A stretch of DNA of 64,000 bases from assembly GCA_022828595.1 (NCBI GenBank), contig JAKGHH010000004.1, forward strand, positions 54,772,422 through 54,836,421. The letters are read 5' to 3'. Positions 12,425 to 25,165 of the stretch are shown one piece after another. The first letter of the stretch is position 1. Each line of letters starts with the position of its first letter. The position numbers were made by a program, and so were the translations under genes. The DNA comes from Nelumbo lutea (lineage: Eukaryota > Streptophyta > Magnoliopsida > Proteales > Nelumbonaceae). The notes beneath the pieces were generated by a model that saw only the letters and a program-made list of their open reading frames with translations, had not been told where the DNA came from and did not search any database.

Positions 12425-13061
12425 CCTAGGTAGTTTCATGAAACCAGCACTAGTTCATCAAATTAAACTGACCAATTAGCTAGTTTTCAACAGAATTTTA
12501 GTAAACACAGTTATTGGGGTGTGACCAAAACCAATCAGGATCTTGGGTCACAATTCAACCAAACTGACCACTCAGTTTGGTTCACTTTTCTAAACACTGA
12601 TAATACTAAATTTGTCAAAACAAAAAGGTGTTTTTAAGTTATAACTTTCTAAGCCATTTTGTCCATGGTTTTAAAATTGTCATTGACCAGGGTGATCGAA
12701 TTGTTCAACCTGGAAATTGGCTACCATTTTGGTCCTATTTATCACCTTACCTATTGTTATACAAAAAAAAAATGTTGATTTGGTCAATGACCTAGGTTGA
12801 TTGAATCATTCAACCTAAACATAGTTCATAGAGATCTGACATAGTTGATATATGAGATTTGACATAGTTGAGATATGAGATTTAGGAGAGAGAGAGAGAG
12901 GAAAATTGAATAAAAAAATATACCAAATATAAATATATTTAATATTTCCAGCACTATTCAGCCATACACACAAAGTGAGAGATTGAGTGATTATGGGGGA
13001 AATCACATCAAGCCCCACTATAATCCAAATTAAGGTTGCAGTCTTGTTTCCTCTTGTTCAT
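12425..13061. other. Unassigned sequence with a short (GA)n run
   Basis: A GA run lies near 12889-12901. No coding region is supported. Confidence 0.4.
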
Positions 13062-13074
13062 GGCTCTAATACCA
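13062..13074 (-). other. Copia-type primer-binding-site-like motif (element D)
   Basis: The minus strand reads TGGTATTAGAGCC right after a sequence ending GTCAAAACA, which would be an LTR 3' end at 13075. This implies a minus-strand copia LTR to the right (13075 onward) into which B inserted. No coding remnant of D is recognisable to its left. Confidence 0.4.
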
Positions 13075-13182
13075 TGTTTTGACGGATCAGTCAATTCCAA
13101 TTCAAAGAGAAAAGGGTAAGAGAGAAGAAGAAAAAGAAGAAGAGAACTGCGGATTTAGAAGTCAAAGAAACTTTCCTAACCG

Positions 13183-13220
13183 GCCACACACACACACACA
13201 CACTAGTATATATATATAAT
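13183..13220. repeat. (CA)n and (TA)n microsatellites
   Basis: A CA run (about 13183-13202) is followed after a few bases by a TA run (about 13207-13219). Confidence 0.9.
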
Positions 13221-13493
13221 AAATTCAGGTTACAATGTTAAATATGCCCTACTTAAGTGTGGGACAAGTAACTTACAATAAGACTAAACTAAAAAAAAAA
13301 ATTAACATATGATAAAAGACAAAACTACCCCTACTTAGCTAACTCTAACAGTATGGGACATATAATCTAATTAGTAGAACTTATTAGTTAGAAAAATACC
13401 TTAAATATAAGATTTAATAAGAGAATACAAGAGTTAAACCTTAAATATAAGACTTAATAAGAATGAATTAAATGAGGTGAAAAAATAGTGCTT

Positions 13494-13801
13494 AGTAGAA
13501 AAAAAAAACAATAATGTGATTTGATAGTAGTGAGAAAGAAGAGATAAAAAAAGAGTTCTTAGTAAGAAGAGAAGAGAGAGAGAAGAAATGGGGAGAAGCC
13601 AATTATAATATGGTTGTCCCACTCAATATATTATATACTCATAAAAAAGATTGATTACAAATACTAATATGCCCTTTATTGGGCGGCTATTGTTCATAAC
13701 ATAAAAACAACTCCAAAAAACAATATAAACTAATGGACCTTGGACCCAATAACACTAACTAATGATTATAAATAAGAAAATCATAAGAAATTATCTCAAC
13801 A
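13494..13801 (-). repeat. B 3' LTR (308 bp)
   Basis: The minus strand starts TGTTGAGATAATTTC and ends in a T-run followed by CTACT. It aligns end to end with 56635-56941. The left flank TGCTT matches the right flank of the other LTR. Confidence 0.9.
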
Positions 13802-13813
13802 CTCCCCCTCAAG
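13802..13813 (-). other. B polypurine tract
   Basis: The minus strand reads CTTGAGGGGGAG immediately upstream of the 3' LTR. This is the usual copia primer for plus-strand DNA synthesis. Confidence 0.85.
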
Positions 13814-14966
13814 TTAGGAGTAGGTGTCACACATTCCCAACTTGCATAGATCATGTTCAAACTTATTTCATACAACTCCTTTCATGAGAATATCAGTTAT
13901 TTATAAATTAGATGCAACATATGATAGACATACTTCTCCAAATGTTACCTTTTTTCTTATGAAATATTTATCCACCTTTATATGCTTTGTTTTATCATGT
14001 TGAACTGGAGTAAATGTCACACATTCCCAACTTTCATAGATCACATTCAAGCTTATTTCTTGCAATTCATTTTCTGAGAACATTAGCTATTTGTAAATTT
14101 CGTGCAACATATGATAAGCACGCTTCTCCAAATGTCACCCTTTTTTCTTAGGAAAGGTTTGCCCACCTCTATATGCTTTGTTCTATCATGTTGAATTAGA
14201 TTATGAGCAATGTTAATTACTACTTGATTATCATAGTACAACATCATAGTCTTCTACATCAACTCCAATCTTTCCAAATAAGGATTGAACCCAAAGAAGC
14301 TCTAAACCATCATGTGCCATATTTCTATATTCAGCTTCTACACTTGACCTAGCTACAACCGGTTGTTTCTACTTTTTCATAAAATCAAATTACCTCCAAC
14401 AAGAGTGCACACTCTTGATGTAAATCTCCTATTATCTAGGCATCTTGCCCAATCAACACCTATCTAAGATTATAGTTTCAAATGTCCATGATCAACAAAC
14501 AATGACCCTCTTCCTGGATGTTCCATTAGATAGGCAAGAATCTTGGCAATGGCTTCCCAGTGTTTAACTCGTGGGTTATGCATGTAGTGACTCACTACAC
14601 TAATTACATAGGAGATATATGGTCTTATCATGCACACATATAGCAACCGATCCACTAACCTTTGATACCTCCCAACATCCATTACTAGCTCACCGTCTAT
14701 AGCATTAATCTTGTGATTCTGATCAACGGGAGTATCATCTAGTTTAACCCCAAGTTTTCATATCTCTTGTAATAGGTCCAACACATCCTTTTGGAAATGA
14801 CGGTTTCATGCTTAAACCTTGTCACCTCAATGTCCAAAAAATACTTCTCCCCAAGATCCTTAATATCAAACTCCAGTTTAAGTTTTCTTCAATGCATCAA
14901 TCTCATTTAAGTCGCTTCCTATGACTACAATGTCATCCACATATATTATTAACATTGACACCAATG
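13814..14966 (-). pseudogene. B RT end and RNase H, with internal duplication
   Basis: From the right, the minus strand shows the RT active-site box YVDD (near 14935-14946). The thumb/connection region follows (RYQRLVDRLLYV near 14630-14680, then NPRVKHWEAIAKILAYL). The RNase H tail comes next (VQHDKTKHIKVDKYFIRKK near 13930-14000). The distal ~190 bp is duplicated in tandem (13827-14016 and 14017-14206, each starting TCACACATTCCCAACTT). Stops and shifts are present. Confidence 0.85.
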
Positions 14967-15661
14967 TGTAGTCATCGTAGACTCCTTGCAGTCGGTTAGT
15001 TTTTGAAAGTCCGAAGAAGGTGACAGGGATGAGAGAGGATATGAGGAAGAGAGGAGAAAAGAGGAGAGAAGGGAGAGTCCCTTTCTCAAAAGCCCTAGGT
15101 TAGGATTCTGATTCTGTTGTCTCCCCCTTTTATAGAGAGGGTTAAGGCCATTAGGGAAGGAGTTCTTTCCTGTTAGGAAAGGAGGTCTTATTAAGGTACC
15201 ATTATTAGAGAATCCTATCCCTTCCGGATTCTCTCTATACATGACCCTATTACATTGACGTGGCACGGGTGACATCATCGTTTGGCAGGTGTACTTTCAT
15301 TAAACTCACGTGCGTAAATTAAAGGCGTATGTGTAATCGGTATCTATTCCTGCTCTACCATGATTCTACGGTTTTGTGATGGTGTCGGGTTCATCTCCGT
15401 TTTGCACATGTTCGGGTTCATCAGAAATCCATGTGTGTCCGGGGTTTATCGAAAACCTGCATGCGTCTTAGCTTTATCGCAGATTCGTGCTAGCTAAAGT
15501 TCATCGCAACTTGTCCTGGGTATGAGTTCATCGCAATCGTGGATCTGTGATGAACTCATCACAATCATGTGATGAATTCTAGATTCATCGCAGGCATCCG
15601 TGTAGTGTTGGTTTGACACCTTTGGTACTCTGAGGGTCTTAGTGACCACTATGTACCTACA
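14967..15661 (+). repeat. C 5' LTR (695 bp)
   Basis: It begins TGTAG and ends CTACA. Its last ~260 bp match 40520-40780, including GTGACCACTATGTACCTACA at both ends. It contains TTTTATAGAG (about 15129), a plausible TATA box. The word TTCATCGCA and variants recur several times. No tRNA-Met primer site follows; the next bases are TTAGCCCCCC. Confidence 0.85.
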
Positions 15662-18439
15662 TTAGCCCCCCTGCTTATCGGTAACTAGGAGCTTATCAAT
15701 AAACACTTGCCTTTGTATTTGTTTTTAGATCTTGGGATGAGTTGGTTTGCTTGCGTTGGGTCTTGGAATTTTCCCTATTTTATGATTTTATGTAACTGGG
15801 ATGCGTCTTGTGTCTGCGATGGGGACTCCCTACAATCCACAGTCTAATCCCCCCCTTGTATTTTGGTGATTTTCTTCTTGTCAATGGTCAATGCTATGCC
15901 TTATTTGTGTGTTTCAACCCCCTTGACTATTGACGGGAAGAAAATTAGCAAAAGACATTGGGAATTACTATGTTAATGCTCCTTCCTAGCAACGAGCAAG
16001 CTAGTGCTGAGTTTCTTAGTTTCAGCCCCCCATGGCCATTGATAGGGGAGGGGGATAACAATGGAGCGTATGGGATTGCAATATGTATTACACTTTTCAT
16101 GGCAATGACTGGGTGCTATTTTGGATTTTTTGCCCCCCTGACTATTGGTAGGAAGGGAGAGAATGGCTAGGGTTGATCCTATTGCTGCTTTGGTGGAAGC
16201 ATCCCCCTTGTATCTTGATAGAATGTCTTATATCGAGAAAGTCGCATGATCTATGAATTTTTGTCATGATTTGTAAATGTTGAGTGGTAATCAAATCATT
16301 TAAAGTTGGTCGCTTTGTGCACTTCGTCACAAATAAGTACTTTTCATAAGTATTATAGGAGTTAATCGCAATCGAAAATCATTGCGAGTGTAACCAACAA
16401 TTAATTGTGAACTAAAAAAGAAATTGAGTGTGCTCCTTAGTTTGGAGGCTCAACGCAAGTGTTAAACGTTGTTGAGAAAGAAAGTTACGGTCATTGGCTA
16501 ATATTGGAAAGTGCTTTGAGGGTTTTTTGGAAATGTCAAGGTGACAGGATTAAGTATTTTTGGGTTGAGAGCCCATTGGAATTTATCATAATTAAGTATT
16601 GGTATAGACATAGTAAACTTTATTGTACATTGAGCAGTGTTATTTCAATACATGAGGTACTTTTATGTGTGATCAAGTTACGTAAAATGAGTAAATATTT
16701 AATGTGTTCATAGAGATGAGTTATCCCGATATCACAACGTTGTCGTGTCTGAGGTTGACGGGGACCCTCTACAAGCGATATAGTTGGAGTTTGGTTAATA
16801 TAAATAGTTAGCAGAAGTTAGGGTTTCATCGTAACTCTGTTTAGGAAGCGACTACCCCAAAGGTTGACTATGAGCATCAGGCCTTTGTTGCCTTTCAGGG
16901 AATACTTTGGTTAGCGTATGAGAGGGAAACCTGAACCGTTATGTGGGAGTGAGGTAGCAACGGAATTAGTGTTGCTCTTTAGCAAAGTATTGTTGTCAGT
17001 TGTGAGAGACGGGTGGAGTTAGTATTCTCTTAGCTAATTGTAGTTAGACATAGTATCTATATTTATAATTTGGATAGGAGTCAGACTTGGTATCGACGAA
17101 ACCCCCCAATGGTTATATGGAAGTATGGTTGTTCTTGGGGCTGTCAAGGTTTTGGTGGTGCCTTGGATTTCCGATGTTAGGCTATGCTTGGGGTTGTCAA
17201 GGCATAGGAAACCTTATCGCAGCGTTAGTGATGCGACTCTATTGTTTGAAGGATGCCGTAAATGGATGGTATAGTGGCATGCATATAGGAGGGAGTTGCT
17301 TAGTGTTGCAACATTTGTTGTGTCTAAAGTCTCTAGGGGCCCTTGATGGGTGATATGATTGAAATTTGATTGTAGTGCAAACATAAGGGAGAAACTTGTT
17401 TTGTAGCACGTTACTTTTTGTGCTTGTGATCATCGCATGAAAGGGTTGCCCTTTGTTGGGTTTTATCATGATCGAGTGTAAGTATGTTGTGATTTTATCG
17501 CAATTCATTAAAGGAGATGATCAATGTGGATTTGTCTTCTGAGGCACAATTAGGAGTTGACTCAAATAATCTTATATGACTTAAGTAACTAAGCAAGAGG
17601 GTTGCGCTCGTGTTGAAATATTGTCAGGTGCAGGAGAACACCAAGCAAAAGAGTTGAAGTGTGGGATGTGCATTGACGCCTAAAAATGAATTTGTGCTTT
17701 TTATGGGCGAAGGAACAGTAATGCAGTTTTGTTAACCTTTCTAGGACTACGTGTTGCCATACTTTAGAGGGGTGGGGCCCTTCATGAGCTATGCAGTGGG
17801 AGCTCATTCTATTGCAACCCAACCTTGGGAGGGTTGAGTGTTGTTTACAAGTGTAGTGTTATTGCTAATATTGAGCGTGTGAAGTTTGTCCTCCCAAATT
17901 TTTTTGTGGTAGGGGTCATATTTGTTGTCAACGGAGCCCCCCAATAGTTTCATGGATGTCAATAGAATTCAAATATTTTAGAGTCGAGTGCCCGTTGGGC
18001 TCTATCGCAATCGAGCACAGGCATAATAAACTTTATCGCAAATTGTTAGAGAAATCAAACAAAGTTATTTCGTCGTTTTGAGATACTATTGGATGTGAGT
18101 GAGCTTACTCAAATAATGTGAATAAATAAGTGACTAACATATTCATAGAATGGGGTTGTCCAATACCTACATGAACTGTGAAGTGAGCGTTAAGGTCCAT
18201 TTTTGTAGAAAATGGAAGTTGGGCTAATTAGTAGGGGGGTTCCAATTCACCACCCATATAAGGGTTGACTATTGTCGTGCCTTAAGAGGGCAAGGTTCTT
18301 CATGTGTTGTGGTTTAAATTTAGTTCCTAGACAATCACATTTGTAGATAATAAAGCATCTATATTCATGGATTGGAGAGAAATCATACCTGATGTTGTTA
18401 GAGCCCTCTTGGGGCTACCGGGGGATGGGAGTGCAAGCC
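15662..18439 (+). other. C internal region without recognisable genes
   Basis: No capsid, protease, integrase or RT motif was found. Blocks of CCCCCC followed by a GACTATTGG-like word recur near 15918, 16025 and 16133, about 108 bp apart, and more loosely at 17105 and 17936. TTTATCGCAA/TTCATCGCAA words continue from the LTR. The open frames of 60-90 codons here show no family similarity. Confidence 0.6.
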
Positions 18440-18895
18440 TGGGGTTGCTAGGTGATATCAGCGCATCTAGGGTTGCCAGGGAATGAGAGTGTGTCTAGGG
18501 TTGCTAGGGAATGAGAATGCCTGGGGTTGCCAGGGTCTTCTCATGGATCATGCAACATCGTGGAACCGACCACAACATCCTTTACCGGTAGGGAATAAGT
18601 GTGCGCCTTGGGTTGCCAGGGCCTTCGCATGGAGCATGCGGCATCGTGGAACCAGCCACGACATTGCAGAACCGGCTGCGGCATCCTAGAACTAGCTAGG
18701 GTATGAGTGTGTGCCTGGGGTTGCCAGGGCCTTCGCATGGAGCATGCGGCATCATGGAATCGGCCACAGCATCGCGAAACCGGCTATGACATCCTGGAAC
18801 CAACCAGGGAATGAGTGTGCGCTTAGGGTTTCCAGGGCCTTCGCAAGGAGCATGCGGCATCGTGGAATTGGCCACGGCATTACGGAACCGACCGC
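18440..18895. repeat. 108-bp GC-rich minisatellite, about 4 copies
   Basis: GCCTTCGCATGGAGCATGCG recurs at 18621, 18729 and (variant) 18837, exactly 108 bp apart. A more diverged copy lies at 18535. Each copy includes GGGTTGCCAGGG and CATCGTGGAACCGGCCACG-like words. It is much more GC-rich than its surroundings. Copia A2 inserted at its right edge. Confidence 0.9.
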
Positions 18896-20623
18896 TGAAG
18901 GGATGGGAGATCCATCATATGGATGGCCGAACCTTTCAATAAGGTTGGGTGGAATTTCAAAAAATTTCTCTCTCCCACTCGAGAATCGCATTCCCTAATT
19001 TAGAAAACTACATTTTCAAGGTTCGTTCTTGAAACCAAAACTAGATCAGATCTAAAACCAATAGGAAGTGAGGGATATACCTGATACAAAGTAGTAGTAA
19101 CTCCTAACGCAGTTATTCATACCCAAAGAGAAAACCAAAACCCGTTTCCACTGAAGATGACATAGTGTGTAGTGAAGCAGAATCAACATGATGGTTCTTC
19201 AGCAAGAATCGAGCAAGGGTTGGTGAGCACACATTTAAATTGTTTCTTCTACCAAGAAACCATATCAAGAACTCTTCTTGATCAGATCCACAAGTGGAGA
19301 ACGAATTGGGTAGGGCAGCAATAACAGGGAAAAATTCTGTAGTTTGTAGTTGTGTCTGAGAGTGTGTTTTAACTAAAGAATTTGCTCCCTATTTATAGCC
19401 TTCTTTGGATCAACCTCCTAATCTAATTAGAAGAGAGTTTCCTAATCCAAATCTGATATTTGGATCTGGATCTGGACTCTTAAATGGATAAGACTTATCT
19501 TATCCTTCAGCTAATCCTAATCAGTTTAAAACTGAATTCGCCCCCTTTTAATTAACTAACTTAAGCCCAGTTCGAATTGGGCCTTAGGCTCATTAAGGTT
19601 ATGTGCTCACTTACTCTTTAACCTACTACCCAGTTGGCTCTCTTTGTATGGCGTGGGACCTTAACATTGATCTACACATTAGCCACGTGGGTTATGCCCA
19701 GCTTTTATTACAAGGCCTGGCTGAATTCACTGTAGGAGACAGTGAACCCTTGAGTCCATCATCATGGGATCTTAATGGGCCCAACATTTACAGTAAATAG
19801 TTCTTGGATCCATTCACCTTATGAAAACCCAAGAACTATGGGCAGATGCAAGATTAACCCATTAGGTATTAGCCTCAATGGTTTTACACTTAACCTCTGA
19901 GCCTTAATGATCAAACACTGCTTGACAAGAAATGACCTCTCCCTCAGATGCAAAGTACAGTGCTGCACTCTCTAATCATATGGATCACTGGAATTAAAAC
20001 TTTTTGTAAACATTTTGAAACCATAATAAAATCAACTACTGGCAGTTTAGGTTTCCATAAGAGAGATTGCATTCCCTAATCATTCACTTTGTCCAACAAA
20101 GGGGTTGATCCTATCACTATCATCACCCACTTAGGTGAATTCTCGGACTATCCCAACATACCCAGGTTTTGACTCCCTCTAAGGATCTCACTAATTGGCA
20201 TATCAAAGATAGCACAATCTAACACCTATTGTAGTACCATAATCAAGTCTAGGGTTAAGTGTAACATTTCAGTTTTGCCCATCGATCTCCAAGGTCCAGG
20301 GCAATACTAGAATTTGGTTCGGTTCAGGGTTTCAAGAAAACCCACACTACATGTACCTAAGGTCTCACCCTAGTAGCTAAGACAAGCCACCCCGACCAAC
20401 TTGGTGGCACATTAGTGTCAGCCTTGGCAGGATAAATCACCTCAGATCTATCCAACGACTGTGAAAATTCTAAACTAACATGAGTCTCATAAGTGTCAAG
20501 TTTAAGGGTATTACATAGAAATACACCACAATGACTTGAATCAACTATGCACTTTATTCATTTACAATACATGACATAATGTACATCAATCTGATTGGAG
20601 CTAAGAGCATACATTGTCTAACA
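18896..20623 (-). repeat. A2 3' LTR (1728 bp)
   Basis: The minus strand begins TGTTAGACAATG at 20623 and ends ATCCCTTCA at 18896. It is followed on its right by a polypurine-like stretch and pol sequence, so it is a 3' LTR. Left flank is ACCGC; the other LTR of A2 is not clearly preserved. Confidence 0.88.
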
Positions 20624-23090
20624 ACTTCCACTTGTAGTTAGGTCCAATTGGGTATAAGTCGGAGTCCCAGACTTTCCACGTGTTTCTCAAACACTTTATA
20701 TGTCAATGGCTTAGTCTATGGGTCTACCACATTCTCCCCTGATGCTACCTTTTAACATCAATCTCCCGTAGATCCAGTGTTGTTACACAATAGTGGAAGG
20801 GGTGATGTGCTGAATTCCAATTTCTAGAATTAACACCTTCATTCATCAGGAAACCTCACTTACAACAATGTGCACGGCTTGGGTTGTGGATTGTTATTCT
20901 TACTACTCATGACCCCATCGTGATGATATAACCAGATGTAGACATTCTACCTTCTGGATCTGACTGAGAGTCGGTATCAATATACCCGACAATCTGTAGT
21001 GAACTACCATCGAATACCAGACAACACTCCTTTTGTCCTTTGAAAGCATTTTAGTATATTTTCATAGCAGTCCAATGTTCCTGTCCTGAGTTAAATTGGT
21101 ATTTACTTACCACACTCATTGCCTGAGCAATTTCAAAACCAGTGCACAACAAGGCATACATGATACTCCCTACGGCTGAGGCATCGGGAATTTTCTTCAT
21201 GCCCTCAATCTCCTCTTAAGTCTTGAGAGACATACCCTTGGAGAGAGTGATTTCGTGCCTGATAGGAACATTTCCTTTCTTGGAGTTCTCCTTATTGTAT
21301 CTCTTGACTATTTTGTCAATGTAAATAGATTGGTATAATCCTATTATCCTCGTCAATCTATCTCTAAAGAGTCAAAGTCCCAAGATATAGGTGGCTTCTC
21401 CAAGATCTTTCATGGATAATTGCTGTGAAAGCCACACTTTCACCATAGTTAACATTCCTACATCATTCCCAATGAGTAGAATGTCATCTACATACAGAAC
21501 CAGGAATGTAACCTTATCTCCCACTATCTTCTTATTAAAACAGGGCTCATCTGGATTCGGCTTAAAGTCAAATTGTTTAACTGTAGAGTCAAACCGGATG
21601 TTCCAACTCTCAGAAGCCTGCTTCAGTCCATATATGGATCGGTTAAGTTTGCATACCATGTGTTCCCTACAGCAATGAATCCTTGCGGTTGTTGCATGTA
21701 GATATCTTTAGTAAGATCTCCGTTCAGGAATGCGGTTTTGACATTCATTTGCCAAATCTCATAGTTATGGTGTGCTGATACAGCTAGCAAGATCCTAATA
21801 GACTTCAACATAGCCACCGGCGAAAAAGTTTTCTCATAGTCGATTCCCTCTTTCTGAGTGTACCCTTTTGCCACAAGATGAGCTTTGTAGGTCTCAATGT
21901 TACCATCTGGGCCCTTCTTCCTCTTGTAAATCCACTTGCAACCTATTGCTTTTGCCCTGGAGGGTGGGTTTACAAGAGTCCAGATCTTGTTTGTCTCCAC
22001 CGATTCCATCTTGGCTTTCATGGCATCTACCCACTTCAGGGAATCTATGTTCAACATAGCTTCCGCATAAGTCGTGGGATCCTCCTCACTTATCGTGGCT
22101 TCCACCAAGTAGCCGCAATGAACTGGAGGCCTGGATACCCGGGTAGACCTTCTAGGTTGAGTATCTGGAGCTTGTGGGACATCTCCCACTACTCCTGGGC
22201 TCTCCTCATCAAGAACAACTGCTTGCTGAAGATTCTCCAGGATGTAATCTTCTTCTAAGAAACATGCATTTCAATTGCAAAACACTTTTTGTTCTTTTGG
22301 ATCATAGAGTAGGTAACCTACAAAGCCTTTTGGGTAACCTACAAATATGCAACGACTGGTCTTAGATTTCAATTTGTTTGCACTTGTTCTTTTAATGTAT
22401 GCAAGACAACTCCAAATTTTCAAGTGTCTTACACTTGGTTTCTTGTCGGTCCAAATCTCATAGGGAGTCTTCGAAACGAATTTGGTTAGAACCCGGTTCA
22501 GCACGTAAATATTTAATAAGGTTTGGTTCCTCCCTAAAAGGATGTAGGTAATTCTGAGTGGATGAGAAGTGATTGCACCATATTCAATAATGTTCAGTTC
22601 CTCCTCTCTAACACACCGTTTAACTGTGGTGTAGTGGGAGGGGCTAATTGTAATACTATCCCATTGTCCTTTAAGTAGTCCCTGAATTCGTCAGAGAGAT
22701 ACTCACCACCTCAATCTAATCGAAGGGCTTTAATTTCTCTCATTAACTATTTCTCGACTTCTTGTTTGAACTCCTTGAACTTTTTGAAGGATTCGGAGTT
22801 ATGTTTCATTAGATACACGTAACCATACCAAGAATAATCATCGGTAAAGGTTATGAAATAAACATGCTGATTACATGTCCTAACATTCAGGGGACCACAT
22901 ACATCAGTATGCATTAGGTCAAGTGTGCTTATAGATCTATCAAGCTTACCATGAAGACAAGGTTCACAGGTTGAAAGATCTTCTATAGTTAGAAAATCCA
23001 AAGGACCATCCTTTAGCAACCTCATGATACGATCAATGTTAGTGTGGCTAAGTCGGTAATGCCACAGGCACATGGGACTAATTGTATCAC
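20624..23090 (-). pseudogene. A2 pol remnant: integrase, RT, RNase H
   Basis: This is the best-preserved pol of the window. Minus-strand blocks are: gag-pre-integrase zinc region LWHYRLSHTNID with CEPCLHGK (near 22960-23090); integrase core (FITFTDDYSWYGYVYLM); integrase C-part (22271-22504); RT first half (21660-22189, with WTLVNPP, GCKWIYKRKKGPDG and KTAFLNGDL); and RT second half with YVDD (21372-21659). RNase H is degenerate to 20640. A frameshift separates the RT halves near 21660. A short deletion removes residues after CLHGK. It is inactive. Confidence 0.9.
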
Positions 23091-24963
23091 TGTTAGACAA
23101 TTTTCTATGCCCTTAGCTCCAATCAGTTTTGATGTACTTTTGACATTTAGTGTAAATAAATAAAGTACATGTTTGATTCATTATGTGTGGTATGCTTTTT
23201 TGTAAGACCCTTAAATTGGACATTTAATGAGACTCGTGTTAAATTAGAATATTCACAGCCATGGGATAAGTCTAGGGAGATTTATCCTGCCAAGGCTGAC
23301 ACTGGTGTGCCGCCAAGTGGTGGGGTGGTTTGTCTTAGTCGCCAGGGTGAGACCCAAGGCACATGTAGTGTAGGATTACTTGAATTCTTGAACCGTACCA
23401 GATTTCCAGTGTTTCCTTGGACCTTGGAGATTGATGGGCAAAACTGGAAAGTAACACCTAACCCCTAGACCTGATTGTGGTACTGCATTAGGTGTCAGAT
23501 TGGACTGTCTTTGATATGCCAATCAGTGAGATCCTTAGCGGGGGTCCAAACCTGGGCATGTTGGACAGTCTGAGAATTCATCTGAGTGGGTGATCATAGA
23601 GATGAGATCAACCCCTTTGTCGGACAAAGGTAATGACCGGGGATGCACTCTCTCTGATGAAAACCAAAATTCTAGCAGTTGATTTCAATAATTGAAATTT
23701 TGTTTTGCAAAATTTATATATATGATATATACTTATGTATGGTTTCAAAATGTTTGCAAATGGTTTTAAATCCCGGGATCCATGTGAGTAGAGAGTGCAA
23801 CACTATTCCTTGCAACTGAGGGAGAGGTCATCTCTTATCGGGTAGTGCTTGATCATTATGGGCCGAGAGGTTAAGTGTAAGGACATTTAGGATAATACCT
23901 GATGGGCTAATCTTGCATCTGCCCACAGTCCCTGGGTTTTTATAAGATGGCTTGGCCCAGGGACCACTTAGTGTAAGTGTTGGGCCCATAGGGTCCATGT
24001 GATGAGCTTAGGGGGTTCACTAGGTTTTTTAGTGAATTTGGCTAAGCCTTGTAACAAAGGTTGGGCTGAACCCATGTGGCTGATGTGGAGATCAATGTTT
24101 GGGTCCCACGCCATACAAAGAAGCCCAACTGGGCAGCAGTTTGGAAACTTATTGAGTGCTATTTACTTATTGGGCCTAAAAGCCCATTTTGAACTGGGCT
24201 GATATGATCACCCACTTAAGGGGGTGAATCTACAAATAGGATTAACCTCCTGATGAGATCAAGAATGGGGTGATCTAATCTACAGATAGGATTAAGATTA
24301 TCCCCTATCCAAATACAAATTTGGATTGGGATAACTCCTAATGGGATTAGGAGGTTTCTTAATCACTAAGAAATGAGGAAACCCCAAAAAAAAGGAATTA
24401 CAAGAATTCGACCTAGGGTTTTGCAGTGAACTCTCTCTGTAATCTAAGATAGGATCTCACCTCCCCTATTCTGAAAACTACATTCATGCCTCTTTTAGCC
24501 TTAGGGATGTCCTCCAGCCACCGCCACCTTGGTGCATAGTTCGAACTCCATTGAAGGGAAAATCGAGATATCTGTTCTTGATATCAGTCTTTGTTGAAAG
24601 GCTGCTTTGATTCGGTGCTCTAAGCCTCCATCGAGTTCTTGTGATGAGTTCGGTACGTGAGACGTACACTGTTGGTTCTGCCCCACCATCACTGTGTCAT
24701 CTTCATCGGGAGCAAATCTTGGATCTTTCTTTGAGCGTGAACACCGACGTTGGGAGATTTTGATTCTCTGTATCAGGTATAACCCTTCCCCTGATCTTTG
24801 GTTCAAATCTGGTCTGGTTTGGTTCGAGTAGATCCTTGAATATTTGATTCTAAAATAAGGGAATGCGATTCCCAGTTGGAAGAAATGTAGGAAATTTTTG
24901 AATTTCGCCCACCCATTACGCAACGTTTTTGGCGTCCATACGATGGATCCTACCATTCTTTCA
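23091..24963 (+). mobile_element. Solo LTR of the A family inside A2
   Basis: Plus-strand LTR starting TGTTAGACAATTT and ending ACCATTCTTTCA, 1873 bp. It is flanked by ATCAC (left) and ATCAT (right), a 5-bp duplication with one later mismatch. The A2 reading continues on both sides, which confirms an insertion. No internal region is attached, so an LTR-LTR recombination product is inferred. Confidence 0.88.
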
Positions 24964-25165
24964 ATCATGTATTCTTTTCTTGGGGTTTATTTTTTGCATA
25001 GTTTCAGTAATGTTGGTTTCCAGAGAGGGATGGAGAACATAGAGACCATTTTTAAGTTCCCCATATGTTAGGAATTTGTTATTCGGTTTAATAGTAATCA
25101 CATTACTTAACAAAATAGAATAACCATCCGTGCACAACATTGAGACAAAAATCAAATTTCTTCTT
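24964..25165 (-). pseudogene. A2 protease-to-integrase linker fragment
   Basis: Minus-strand residues such as CTDGYSILLSN, KFLTYGELKNGLYVL and KKRIHD match the segment before the gag-pre-integrase domain in A3 and A5. They run straight into the A2 integrase start on the far side of the solo LTR. To the right the sequence becomes scrambled. Confidence 0.8.

Noticed and set aside
12254..12439. Minus-strand frame with an internally repeated 24-residue block
   Set aside because: It arises from a 72-bp duplication in non-coding AT-rich DNA; no homology or start context supports it.
18440..18895. Regular spaced repeats considered as a CRISPR-like array
   Set aside because: The 108-bp units are contiguous and diverged throughout, with no repeat/spacer alternation, in a plant nuclear context. 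It is a minisatellite.
21391..22365. Several plus-strand open frames of 60-126 codons
   Set aside because: They lie opposite the well-conserved minus-strand RT and integrase of A2 and have no family motif.
24501..24968. 155-codon open frame on the minus strand, with a similar frame at 31504-31929
   Set aside because: Both lie antisense in the same part of A-family LTRs. Their similarity follows from LTR homology and the third comparable LTR (54214-56086) does not keep the frame.
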